Shown here piece after piece: positions 47,966 to 57,076 of a stretch of 64,000 nucleotides of DNA. A model generated the notes under the pieces. It was not told the origin of the DNA, ran no database searches, and was given only the letters and a program-made list of their open reading frames with translations. Location: positions 62,001 to 126,000 of the forward strand of contig CAWELN010000027.1 of assembly GCA_963809795.1 (NCBI GenBank), in the 5' to 3' direction. The stretch comes from DASUAS01 sp963809795. GTDB lineage: Bacteria > Actinomycetota > Acidimicrobiia > IMCC26256 > DASPTH01. Made by a program: the position numbers and the translations under genes. Each line of letters starts with the position of its first letter. Positions within the stretch are counted from its first letter, which is position 1.

Positions 47966-48694
47966 TCAGAGTCCCCAGGGCGAAAGGTCGATGCCGAGAT
48001 CGTGCATCAGGCCGACGAGCCGTTCCGGGTCCATCGACTGGCTCGGCCAGTGGTAATCCCACCCGCGGATCCCGACCGCCGGCTCGACGTAGCGCCGCAC
48101 CTGGTCGAGGGTGAAGTACACGCCGCGCCGCCCGATCTGCTGCTCGAACCGCTCGCCGTGCTCCCGATCGAGGACGAGGTTCACGTTGTCGCACATCGCC
48201 TTCATGTCGTCGTGCACCCAGTCCCACACCGGGGACGCGACGTGCACGAGCGGGTCGGCCGGCTCGCACCGCGTGATGGTGAACTCCTTCGACCAGAACG
48301 TGATCGGCGCGAGACAGCACGCGCAGTACGACTCCAGCCGCACCTCCTTGCCCTTGAAATGCGGCATGTTCGACACCGCGACCGCCTCGTGCGCGCAGCC
48401 GATGAAGCTGTGGAACTCCTCGTCGATGTACATCTCCACCTGGCTCGGGAAGGCCGAGTACGGCGGGATCTTGAGGATGTCGCAGTTGGGCGAGTCCTGG
48501 TCCACGACCATCACGATGCCGGTCTGGAGCTCCTTGTAGGCCTGCACGATGTCGCGGCGCCCGAGCTGCGTGCCCTCGTGGACCTGGCGGAGGTTGGGCC
48601 CACGGCCCTGCTCGGCCCAGTAGTCGAACACGAACTGGCGCACCTGCAACGCGCGCTCTGACCACTCCATGTTGCGGGGCACGTACTGGGCCAT
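47966..48694 (-). CDS. alkylmercury lyase (MerB)-like protein
   Basis: A 242-aa protein. A winged-helix-like N-terminus (GRGPNLRQVHEGTQLGRRDI) is followed by a MerB-like core: EMYIDEEFHSFIGCAHEAVA, LESYCACCLAPITFWS and WVHDDMKAMCDNVNLV. By alignment in my head the MerB catalytic residues Cys96, Asp99 and Cys159 correspond to Cys100, Glu103 and Cys168. MerB splits carbon-mercury bonds, but distant members have unknown reactions, and no mer gene is nearby. Position between two redox enzymes suggests a different role in this operon. Family assignment is moderate. Confidence 0.6.
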   Translation of the reverse strand: MAQYVPRNMEWSERALQVRQFVFDYWAEQGRGPNLRQVHEGTQLGRRDIVQAYKELQTGIVMVVDQDSPNCDILKIPPYSAFPSQVEMYIDEEFHSFIGCAHEAVAVSNMPHFKGKEVRLESYCACCLAPITFWSKEFTITRCEPADPLVHVASPVWDWVHDDMKAMCDNVNLVLDREHGERFEQQIGRRGVYFTLDQVRRYVEPAVGIRGWDYHWPSQSMDPERLVGLMHDLGIDLSPWGL

Positions 48695-48723
48695 CGTGTC
48701 TCCTTCGGTTCAGGCGTTGCTTG

Positions 48724-50923
48724 TCATCGGTCGCGCGCGGCACGCACGGCACGCCAGACGCGTTCGGGTGTGCAGGGCATGTCGATGTGCCGGACACCGA
48801 GGTACGCGACCGCGTCCAGCACCGCACCGTGGACGGCCGCCGGCGCGGCGACCATGCCGACTTCGCCGACGCCGCGAGCGCCGAGTGGGTTGCGGCTCGT
48901 TTCGGTCGCGTGGAACCAGGTCTCGACCGGCGGGAGGTCGGGTGCGGCGGGTACGAGATAGTCGGCGAGGCTGGTGCCGAGCGGGTTGCCGCGGTCGTCG
49001 TACTGCAGCTCTTCGAAGACGGCCTGCGCGATGCCCTGCGCGCTCGCGCCCACGACCTGGCCCGTGGCGGACGGCGGGTCCAAGACCCGGCCGCAATCCG
49101 TGGCCGCGAAGTGCCGGAGCACGGTGACCGCACCGGTTTCCACGTCGACCTCCACCACCGAGAGGTGGGCAGCACGCGTGTAGGTGGCGTCCTCCTGGTC
49201 GAACACGCAGCGCGCGTCGAGGGCGGATCGGGGGTCGCGAGCGGCGAGCTCGGCGAGGGTGATGCCGCGAGCCGGGGCACCACGCACGACGAAGGCGCGG
49301 CCATCGACCACCACGTCGTCGACGGCCGCTTCGAGGAGGTCAGCGGCGCGCTGCCGGGCCTGCTCGAGCACATCGACGGCCGCGCCGTGGATCGCGCCGC
49401 CCGCGAGTTGCAGCGAGCGCGAGCCCGACGTGCCCGCGCCGCCCTCCACGATGTCGGTGTCGCCTTCGACCACCTCGACCTCGTCGACGAAGACCGGCAA
49501 GGTCTCCGCCACGATCGCTGCATAGGCGCGGGCGTGCAGCTGTCCGGCCGACGCGGTGCCCGCGAACACGCGCACACGACCGTCGGCGAGCACGCGCACG
49601 CAAGCGGTCTCCTGCCGCGTCGAACCACGCGGTGGAGTCGAGCACCGTGGCGAGACCGATGCCGAGCACGCGGACGGCGCTGGCGGCACGGCGCGTGCGT
49701 TGCTCTTCCCGCCAGCGCGCATACTCGGCGCGGTCGAGGAGCTGCGCGAGGAGCGCGGGGAGGTCTCCGTCGTCGTAGTGCGCGCCGCTGGCGGAGGTCG
49801 CGGGCAGCTCGGTCGGGGTGAGGAGGTTGCGGCGCCGCACCTCGGCGGGGTCGAGCTCGAGCTCGCGCGCGAGCAGGTCGAGCGCGCGCTCGAGCGCCGC
49901 GGCCGCCTCCGCGCGCCCCGGCCCGCGGTAGGCGCCCGTACTGGCGCGGTCCGTACGTACGCTGCGCGCCCGGAACCCCACCGCCGGGACCCGGTACGGC
50001 CCGCACGCCATGAGCTGCGTCTTCCCCGGCTCGACCGATCCGGTGCTGGGATACGCGCCCGCGTCGCAGAGCTCCTCGATCTCGAGCCCGACGATCGTGC
50101 CGTTGCGCCGCGCGTGGAGTGCAATCTGGAGGGAGAGCCCGCGCCCCTGCATCGTCGCGAGGTTGAGACCGCGTGGCTCCACGAAGCGCACGGGACGGCC
50201 GAGACGCCGCGCGGCCGCGCAGGCGACGACGTATGGGGCGACACCGCCGACCGCCTTGCCGCCGAAGGCGCCGCCGACGTGGGGCGTGACCACACGGAGG
50301 AAGTCGGGCGGGAGACCGAGCGACCGCGCGAGCTGGACTCGGCTCCAGTGCGGTGCCTGTGTCGACGCGTACACCGTGAGCCGGCCGTCGGGCTCGGGCA
50401 CCGCGAGGATCGCGCGCCCCTCCATGGGTGCCACCGCCACCCGCGGGATCGTGAGCGACGCACGGACGGTGAGCTCGGCGGCTGCGAAGGCGTCGGCGGC
50501 CGCGGGCGCATCCCACGCGAGCGCGACCTCGTGCGCCTCGCGCGGGTCGTTGACCGATGGAAGCGCGTCGTACTCGACGTCGACGAGCTCGACCGCGTCC
50601 TCCGCCACCGCCGCGCTCTCGGCGACGACCGCCGCGACGTACTCGCCCACGTACCGCACTTCGCCGTCGGCGAGTGCGGGCTGGGCGAACTCCTCCGGGA
50701 CGAGCGCGATCTCGTGGATGGGCTCGGTCGGGAGGTCGCTCGCCGTGAAGACCGCGACGACGCCCGGTTGGATCGCCGCGGGAGTGGTGTCGAGGTGCAC
50801 GATGCGTGCACGCGCCACTGGCGATGTCACGAACGTGAGCACGAGCGCCCCGTCGGCGTGCAGATCGGCCGTGAAGTGCGCCGAGCCGTCGAGCAGCTCG
50901 TCGGTCACGGCCCGATCCGTCAT
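48724..50923 (-). CDS. xanthine dehydrogenase-family molybdenum-binding subunit (frameshifted)
   Basis: Large subunit of a molybdenum hydroxylase. Landmarks are VGEYVAAVVAESAAVAEDAV, VGGAFGGKAVGGVAPYVV, GAYRGPGRAEAAAALERALD (around residue 330) and GARGVGEVGMVAAPAAVHGA near the end. The frame breaks near 49606-49612 (STAWFDAAG to ETACVRVLADGRVRVF); removing one base gives 733 codons. AYRGPGR is neither the CO dehydrogenase form I motif nor exactly form II, so an organic substrate (N-heterocycle or aldehyde) is likely. No small or medium subunit is adjacent. First gene of the operon with the MerB-like, KstD-like and SDR genes. Confidence 0.83.
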
Positions 50924-51042
50924 CTCGGGCGACGTTACCGTGCTGTGCGCCGTCCACGTGAGTGGCCGCGCCGAGGTGGTCGACGATCCCGACTGGGACC
51001 GTGTCGAAGCGTTGATCGGTGTGCGTCGTAGGCTCCGCGCTC

Positions 51043-51738
51043 GTGACGACGTTCGGACTGGTGCACGGGGCCTGGCACGGTGCGTGGTGCTGGGACCTGC
51101 TCGTACCCGAGCTCGAGCGGCGTGGGCACGCAGCCGTCGCGCCCGATCTGCCGATCGACGACGCGCTCGCCGGCCACGCAGAGTATGCGCGGGCGGTCGT
51201 CGACGCGCTCGCCGGCCGTGACGACGTCGTGCTCGTCGGGCATTCGATGGGCACCTTGGTGATCCCGCTGGTCGCCGCGGCGCGCCCGGTGCGCGGGATG
51301 GTGTTCCTGTGCGGGGTGCCGCTCGTGCCCGGCGTGACCGTCGGCCTCGACCTCTCCAACATGGTCAGCGACGAGGTCGCGCATGCGGCTCGCTTTCGCG
51401 ACGAGTCGGGGCGAGACATGTACGACAACGCGACTGCTCGCCGTGTCTTCTTCCACGACTGCGATGACGCACTTGCGTCGTGGGCGGTCGCGCGCTTGCG
51501 CCCCCAGGGACCGCGCCCGTTGACGGAGCCGTCGCCGTTGGTGGAGTGGCCGGCGGCGCCGTCGGCGGTCGTGCTCACCGACGACGACCGGGTGGTGAAC
51601 TCGTCGTGGGCCGCGACCGCGGCGAAGGAGTGGTTGGGCCGTGACGCGGTCGCGATGCCTGGGAGCCACTCGCCCTTCCTCTCGCACCCGGCCGAGCTGG
51701 CCGACGTGCTCGTGGAGGTCGGCGCCGGGCTGGCGTGA
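51043..51738 (+). CDS. alpha/beta hydrolase (methylesterase/hydroxynitrile lyase-like)
   Basis: A 231-aa compact alpha/beta hydrolase. N-terminal TFGLVHGAWHGAWCWDLLVP is the typical entry for the methylesterase/hydroxynitrile-lyase-like group; nucleophile elbow VGHSMGTLVI (Ser), acid in VVLTDDDRVVN, His in PGSHSPFLSHP. It hydrolyses small esters or amides. GTG 51043 fits the family start. It is divergent from the molybdenum hydroxylase operon across 119 bp. Confidence 0.87.
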   Translation: MTTFGLVHGAWHGAWCWDLLVPELERRGHAAVAPDLPIDDALAGHAEYARAVVDALAGRDDVVLVGHSMGTLVIPLVAAARPVRGMVFLCGVPLVPGVTVGLDLSNMVSDEVAHAARFRDESGRDMYDNATARRVFFHDCDDALASWAVARLRPQGPRPLTEPSPLVEWPAAPSAVVLTDDDRVVNSSWAATAAKEWLGRDAVAMPGSHSPFLSHPAELADVLVEVGAGLA

Positions 51739-52110
51739 GCGTCGCAGAGGCCGGCGGGCTCGGCTCAGCCGGAAGACGCACGCAGGCCACGTTCAGGGCA
51801 GCCGCGTGGGTGGCTGTCGGCTGCGACGTCGACGGAGTGGACCTCCAGCGCCAGCAGGTGCGCCTCTCCAGGGCCATCAGGCCCTCAGGCTCCGTGCTCT
51901 CAGGCGTTGTCCGGCCCTCCGGCTCCCTCACTGCCTGCCGAGTCCCCGAGGTCGCCGACGCGACGCGACGGCTGCTGGCAGAGGCCGCGCAGCAAACGAA
52001 CACGTTCGAGCATCGATGTCGATATCAAGCTTCCCGAACGCACGCGTGAAGACGGGCTGGCACAATGGCGCCACCCCGACCCGCTCAGGGTCGCTGGAGG
52101 AGGGTGTGCG
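51739..52110. other. intergenic stretch with a gene-end remnant
   Basis: About 370 bp with no intact gene. It contains copy B of the 43-bp repeat (51950-51992), which encodes the C-terminus of the TIM-barrel protein at 44552-45406. The bases before and after it do not match that gene, so it is a fragment. A GGAGGAGGG ribosome site for the next gene lies at the right end. Confidence 0.55.
51950..51992. repeat. 43-bp exact repeat, copy B
   Basis: Identical to 45361-45403. In the frame EVADATRRLLAEAAQ, the stop seen in copy A is replaced here by CAA (a Gln) and the frame runs on to 52049. It looks like a relic of a second TIM-barrel gene or of a short duplication. Confidence 0.85.
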
Positions 52111-53803
52111 ATGACGCGAACCGTGCTGCGTGGGGGCACCGTGGTCGACGGCACCGGCGCCCCGGGCCGGGTCGCCGACGTGCTCGTGGCCGACGGGCGC
52201 ATCGCCGACGTCGGCCCGTCGGTCGAGACCACGGGGGCGCGGGTGCTCGACGCGAGCGGCGCCTACGTTGCCCCGGGCTTCATCGACATGCACACCCACC
52301 TCGACCCGTCGCTGTTCTGGGACCGGGGTTGCGACCCGATGCCACAGCACGGGGTGACGACCGTGTTGATCGGCAACTGCTCACTGGGTCTCGTGCCGGT
52401 GCGTCCGGACCTGGTCGACGAGGTGTCGACGCTGTTCTGCTACATCGAGGACATGCCGCGCGACACCTTCGCGCTCGGCATCCCGTGGACCTGGGAGCGC
52501 TACCCCGAGTATCGCGACGCGCTGGGCGCCGGCGGCACCTCAGTGCATGCGGCACCCTTGCTCGGGCACTCGGTCATGCGGCTCTACGTGATGGGGCCCG
52601 ATGCCTGGGAGCGCACCGCCACTGACGACGAGCGCGGCGCAGCTCGCGGCGCTGCTCGACGAGTCGATGGCCGCGGGCGCGTTCGGCTTCTCGACCTCCT
52701 ACTTCGACGCCGACGCGCAGAGCCGTCCCGTCCCGAGCCGCCTCGCCGACGACGCCGAACGCGAGGCGCTGGTCGAGGTGCTCGGTCGCCACCGCCGGGG
52801 ACTGGTGGAGTTCATCCCCAACACTCAGGCGCAGGGTGGCGACCGGGACGTGATCTCGATGGTCGAGATGTGCGGGCGTCACGGGGTGGCGAGCACCATC
52901 AACAGTTTGGTGGCGATGGAGTCGCGACCGGAGTACGCAGGTGAGCTCATGGCGCTCACGCGCAAGCTGCGCGCGGGTGGTAGCGCGTTCTGGCCACAGA
53001 TGTCACCCCGTACCATCGACTTCCGCATCAACTGGGAGACGTCGATGGTGTTCATGATGTTCCCGGAGTGGCACCGGATCCCGAACGCGGCCGACGATGC
53101 CGAGCGCGCCCGGCTCCTGCGCGACCCCAACTGGCGCGCGGCGGCGAGAGCGCAGTGGGACGTGACTCCGAGTTCGATGTTCCCGTCGCAGCATCCGCAA
53201 CGCGTCCGCTTCATCGAGGTGACGAAGCCGGAGCTGGAGCCCTGGTTGGGCCGGACGCTGGCCGACCTCGTCGAGGCGCGCGGCGGTCATCCGTCGGACG
53301 TGTTCGCGGACTGGTTGCTCGAGAACGACCTCCGGCCGGGCGTGCTCGTCGTCGGGGTCGCCAACAGCAACGTCGACGACGTCGCCGCGCTGCTCGTCGA
53401 TCCCGACACGGTGATCGCGTCGAGCGATGCCGGCGCGCACGTGCAGATGATGTGCGCAGCGGGCGACACCACGTTGCTGCTGGAACGACACGTCCGTGAG
53501 CGTGGTGATCTGACGGTGGAACAGGCGGTCCACGAGCTCACCGGCAAGCTCGCGGGCGCGTTCGGCTTCCACGACCGGGGCGTCGTTGCCCAGGGCAAGG
53601 TTGCCGACCTGACCGTGTTCGCGCTGGACGAGCTGCATTGGGACGCAGACGTGTTCGTCGACGACCTGCCGGGCGGCGCCCGCCGCCTGCGGCGCCCGCC
53701 GGGCGGCTACCGCTACACACTCGCCCAGGGCGAGCTCACCCAGGAGGGCGGCGTGCCGACCGACGCCCGTCCCGCGGGCGTGTTGCACTCCGCCACCGGC
53801 TGA
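52111..53803 (+). CDS. D-aminoacylase-type amidohydrolase (frameshifted)
   Basis: A metal-dependent amidohydrolase of the N-acyl-D-amino-acid deacylase group. It has TVLRGGTVVDGTGAPGRVAD, the metal-binding HxH in APGFIDMHTHLDPSLFW, GVTTVLIGNCSLGL and a C-terminal Asp/His region VIASSDAGAHVQMMCAAGD. The frame breaks near 52632-52640 (ERTATDDE to AAQLAALLDESMAAGAFGFS). Removing one base gives 564 codons, a normal length. ATG 52111 with GGAGGAGGG upstream. Substrate unproven. Confidence 0.85.
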
Positions 53804-53817
53804 GACTTCTGAAAAAC

Positions 53818-53855
53818 AAGTAGCGCTTGCTAAACTAGAAGTAGAATGTTACCGT
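53818..53855 (+). promoter_or_regulatory. AT-rich promoter region with AAGTAG repeats
   Basis: Directly before the HxlR gene, an AT-rich patch carries AAGTAG twice (53818-53823 and 53839-53844), 21 bp apart, i.e. two helical turns, and a TTGCTA at 53827. This is a candidate autoregulatory site for the HxlR protein; the exact -35/-10 is unclear. Confidence 0.35.
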
Positions 53856-53861
53856 GTCGGC

Positions 53862-54533
53862 GTGAAGTCGTACGGCGAGTTCTGCGGGGTGGCGCGGGCC
53901 CTCGATGTGGTCGGTGACCGCTGGGCGTTGCTCGTGGTGCGAGAGTTGCTGCTCGGTCCGCGCCGTTACACCGACCTGGTCGAGGGCTTGCCGGGCGTCG
54001 GCACCAACGTGCTCTCCACTCGCCTGCGCGACCTCGAGGCCGACGGGGTCATCGAGCGAACCCGTGTACCGGCACCAACGCCGGCCGTGCTCTACCAGCT
54101 CACCGCCGACGGTCGCGACCTCCGCCCCGTGCTCGACGCGCTCGCGGTCTGGGGCACTCGCCGCCTCACCCGTCCGACGTCCGACGAGGCAGTCGAACCG
54201 CGCTGGTTCGTGCTCTCCCTCGCCGCTCACCTCGATCCCGCCGAGCTCGACGGCAGCGGGAGCTTCACGCTCGACATCGACGGTCAGGTGTTCACGCTCG
54301 CCGTCTCCGGCGACCGCGTCGTCGCGAGCGACGGCAGCGACCCGAGCTGCATCGCCACCATCACCGGACGGCTACGCGACTTCTTCGCCACCGCACACGG
54401 AGAATCGACCGCGACGCAGCGACTCACCATCACCGCCGGTAACCGCGCCGCTGCCAAGCAGCTCGTCAAGGCGATCACCGGCGCGATGGCACCGACACCC
54501 ATGAACACCAGCGACCGCAAGTCGCGAAGGTGA
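53862..54533 (+). CDS. HxlR-family transcriptional regulator with SCP2-like tail
   Basis: A 223-aa regulator. The N-terminal winged helix is HxlR/MarR-like (GVARALDVVGDRWALLVVRE, RRYTDLVEGLPGVGTNVLST, RLRDLEADGVIER). The last ~100 residues resemble an SCP2/sterol-carrier domain (SFTLDIDGQVFTLAVSGDRV, IATITGRLRDFF), a common fusion in actinobacteria that may bind a hydrophobic effector. It probably controls itself and the adjacent hydrolase, whose start is 23 bp downstream. GTG 53862 start. Confidence 0.88.
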   Translation: MKSYGEFCGVARALDVVGDRWALLVVRELLLGPRRYTDLVEGLPGVGTNVLSTRLRDLEADGVIERTRVPAPTPAVLYQLTADGRDLRPVLDALAVWGTRRLTRPTSDEAVEPRWFVLSLAAHLDPAELDGSGSFTLDIDGQVFTLAVSGDRVVASDGSDPSCIATITGRLRDFFATAHGESTATQRLTITAGNRAAAKQLVKAITGAMAPTPMNTSDRKSRR

Positions 54534-54555
54534 AACCGACGTGGAAGGAGCGACG

Positions 54556-55446
54556 ATGACTACTCACGCAGCGTCCACCCGCCTGATCAGCTCAGAGCGA
54601 CTGGTGAAGACCGAACAGGGGCCGCTGTTCGTCACCGACCAGGGCCTCGGTGAACCCGCCATCGTGGCAATGCACGGATTCCCTGACGACCATCGCATCT
54701 ACGACCGGCTCGTTCCCCAACTCCAGCCAACCCGCGTGGTCACCTTCGATTGGCTGGGATACGGGCGCTCCGGACGAGATGAATTGACACCGTTCACCTG
54801 GCAGGACCATCAAGACCAGATCACCGCGGTACTCGACGCGCTCGAACTCGAACGCGTCGTGCTCGTCGGACACGATGCGTCTGGCCCTGACGCCATTGAC
54901 TACGCACTTGACGCACCGGAGCGCATCAGCCAACTGATCCTGCTCGACACCTACTACGGCCACACACCCGCGTTGCGCCTCCCCGACATGATCCGCCTCT
55001 TCGCCGACGACCAACTCGCGCCACTCGCCGACGCGATGATGCAGGACGAGAACCAACGGCTCTGGCTCCTCCAATACACCGCATCAGCCTTCGGTGGTGA
55101 CCCACTCGATCCGACCAGCGTCGGCATCACCTCCGTGCTCCCACAGTTCTTCGGCGACGAATCACAGCCCGACGCCCTTCACGCGGTCAGAGCATGGACC
55201 CGATCGCTGTTCGCCTCCCTGGATCGACAGGACACCGCCATCGCCGAGGCGCGCCTCGCCTCACTCGAGATGCCCGTCACGCTGATCTTCGGTGCACAAG
55301 ACGCCTTCCTCACCCCCGAGGTCGCGAACCACATCGCCCGACAGTTCCGACGCGCCGAAGTCCACCTCCTCGACGACGCTTCGCACTGGCCCCAATGGGA
55401 CCAGCCCGACGAGGTTGCGCGCCTGATCCGCCAGGCCCTCAACTGA
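54556..55446 (+). CDS. alpha/beta hydrolase with Asp nucleophile (epoxide hydrolase/dehalogenase-like)
   Basis: A 296-aa alpha/beta hydrolase. It has IVAMHGFPDDHRIYDRLVPQ, FDWLGYGRSGRDE, nucleophile elbow VLVGHDASGPDAIDYAL with Asp where esterases have Ser, acid in IFGAQDAFLTPEV and His in LDDASHWPQWDQPDE. The Asp nucleophile marks epoxide hydrolases and haloalkane dehalogenases; which applies here is open. ATG 54556 has GGAAGGAGC before it. It follows the HxlR gene and is probably its target. Confidence 0.87.
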   Translation: MTTHAASTRLISSERLVKTEQGPLFVTDQGLGEPAIVAMHGFPDDHRIYDRLVPQLQPTRVVTFDWLGYGRSGRDELTPFTWQDHQDQITAVLDALELERVVLVGHDASGPDAIDYALDAPERISQLILLDTYYGHTPALRLPDMIRLFADDQLAPLADAMMQDENQRLWLLQYTASAFGGDPLDPTSVGITSVLPQFFGDESQPDALHAVRAWTRSLFASLDRQDTAIAEARLASLEMPVTLIFGAQDAFLTPEVANHIARQFRRAEVHLLDDASHWPQWDQPDEVARLIRQALN

Positions 55447-55607
55447 TTGGCCGTCGCCAGACGCGCATACGGGGCCTCGCCTACGGCACCACCAGAGGCC
55501 AGCAGAGCAGTCCGCCCGAGTGGGGAAACCGACGCTCAATCAGGTGAGCAGGCTGCTCAGGATCGGGCCAGCCGGTCTTCGCGACGCTCCTTCGCCCCGG
55601 CGAGCGC

Positions 55608-57074
55608 TCAGTGCTGGCGTTCGCTCGCGAGCGGGGATCCTTCGGGGAGCCCGATGCACTGCAGCTCGCAGTACAACTCGAGGCCTTCGATACCCATCTC
55701 GCGTCCCAGCCCCGACTGCTTGAAGCCGCCGAAGGGGAACACCCAGTCCATCCCGAGGCCATTGATCCCGACGTGCCCGGTGCGAAGCCGTCGCGCGACC
55801 TCCAGTGCCTGCCGATCGTCGTCGGCGAACACACCGCCGGCCAATCCGAGCTCAGATTCGTTGGTGATGCGCACCGCATCGTCCACGTCGTCGAAGGGAA
55901 TGACGACCATGACGGGGCCGAACACCTCTTCCTGCGCGATGCGCATGGAGTTCTTGACGTTGGTGAAGATCGTCGGTTCGACATACCAGCCGACGTCGAG
56001 GCCCGCGGGCCGGCCTCCTCCGTACACCACGACGGCACCCTCGTCGCGTCCGGTTGCCACGTAGTGCTCGACGCGCTCGCGCTGCCGCTCCGAGACGAGC
56101 GGGCCGAAGAAGGTTTCGGGATCGAGCGGGTCGCCGATCTTCAGTTCGGCCACTTCGTGGGTCAACCGGTCGACGACCTCGTCGTGTCGACGTCGGGAGA
56201 CGAGCACGCGGGTCAGCGCCGAGCACGCCTCGCCATTGAAGAACATGCCCGCGTTGACCACAGTGGGAATCGCGCGATCGAGGTCGACATCGTCGAGGAG
56301 GATCGCCGCCGACTTGCCACCGAGCTCGAGGCTCACCCGCCTGACGGCCGGGGCACAGGCAGCGGCAATCTGCTTTCCCGCCGCGGTGCTGCCGGTGAAC
56401 GAAACGCGGTCGACCGCGGGATGCGAGACGAGGTGCGACCCCGCCTCCCGGCCACCGGGCACGATGCTGACGACCCCGGGAGGCAGATCGGACTCGTCGA
56501 CGGCTCGCGCGATCGCGTACGAAGACAACGGTGTCTCCGGTGACGGTTTGATCACGAGCGTGCAGCCGGCGACGAGTGCAGGTGCCATCTTCATGAGGAT
56601 CTGCATGACCGGACCGTTCCACGGGACGATCGCCGCGACGACGCCCGCCGGCGCGTGGCGAACGATCGCGCCCCCCGCCACTCCGGGCCTCCCCGGCCGG
56701 AGCTCCTCCTGAGGATGGGTGCGACCCAACTCGGAGTAGTACTCGAGCAGCGGAAAGCCGCTGCTCCCCGACGAGAAGCACACCGGGATGCCGCTCTCTT
56801 GGGGCACCAGCTGATCGAGCTCCTCCGCGCGCGGACGGAGCGCGTCCAGGATCCGGTCGAGGTACGCGGCGCGTTCCGCGAAGGACATCGCGGGCCAGGG
56901 ACCGGTGTCGAAGGCGTCCCGTGCGGCAAGGACCGCGCGGTCCATGTCGTCGGGCGATCCGTCGGGTGATCGACCGACGAGCGCGAGCGTCGCCGGCGAT
57001 CGGACCTCGAGGACCGACTCGCTGGCCGGCGTCACCCAACGATTGCCGATGAACAACGTGTCGTACTCGAGCAT
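55608..57074 (-). CDS. aldehyde dehydrogenase
   Basis: A 488-aa NAD(P)-dependent aldehyde dehydrogenase. Visible are VAAIVPWNGPVMQILMKMAP, VSFTGSTAAGKQIAAACAPA, catalytic Glu in RVSLELGGKSAAILLDDVD, catalytic Cys in FFNGEACSALTRVLV and the C-terminal WVFPFGGFKQSGLGREMGIE. The length is normal. It oxidises aldehydes to acids. It lies 2 bp downstream of the GMC oxidoreductase, whose alcohol oxidation would supply its aldehyde, so the pair probably converts an alcohol to an acid. Confidence 0.93.
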   Translation of the reverse strand: MLEYDTLFIGNRWVTPASESVLEVRSPATLALVGRSPDGSPDDMDRAVLAARDAFDTGPWPAMSFAERAAYLDRILDALRPRAEELDQLVPQESGIPVCFSSGSSGFPLLEYYSELGRTHPQEELRPGRPGVAGGAIVRHAPAGVVAAIVPWNGPVMQILMKMAPALVAGCTLVIKPSPETPLSSYAIARAVDESDLPPGVVSIVPGGREAGSHLVSHPAVDRVSFTGSTAAGKQIAAACAPAVRRVSLELGGKSAAILLDDVDLDRAIPTVVNAGMFFNGEACSALTRVLVSRRRHDEVVDRLTHEVAELKIGDPLDPETFFGPLVSERQRERVEHYVATGRDEGAVVVYGGGRPAGLDVGWYVEPTIFTNVKNSMRIAQEEVFGPVMVVIPFDDVDDAVRITNESELGLAGGVFADDDRQALEVARRLRTGHVGINGLGMDWVFPFGGFKQSGLGREMGIEGLELYCELQCIGLPEGSPLASERQH

Positions 57075-57076
57075 CG

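Noticed and set aside
51995..52006. CGAACACGTTCG as a third LexA box
   Set aside because: The half-sites are only 2 bp apart instead of 4, and no nuclease or repair gene follows.
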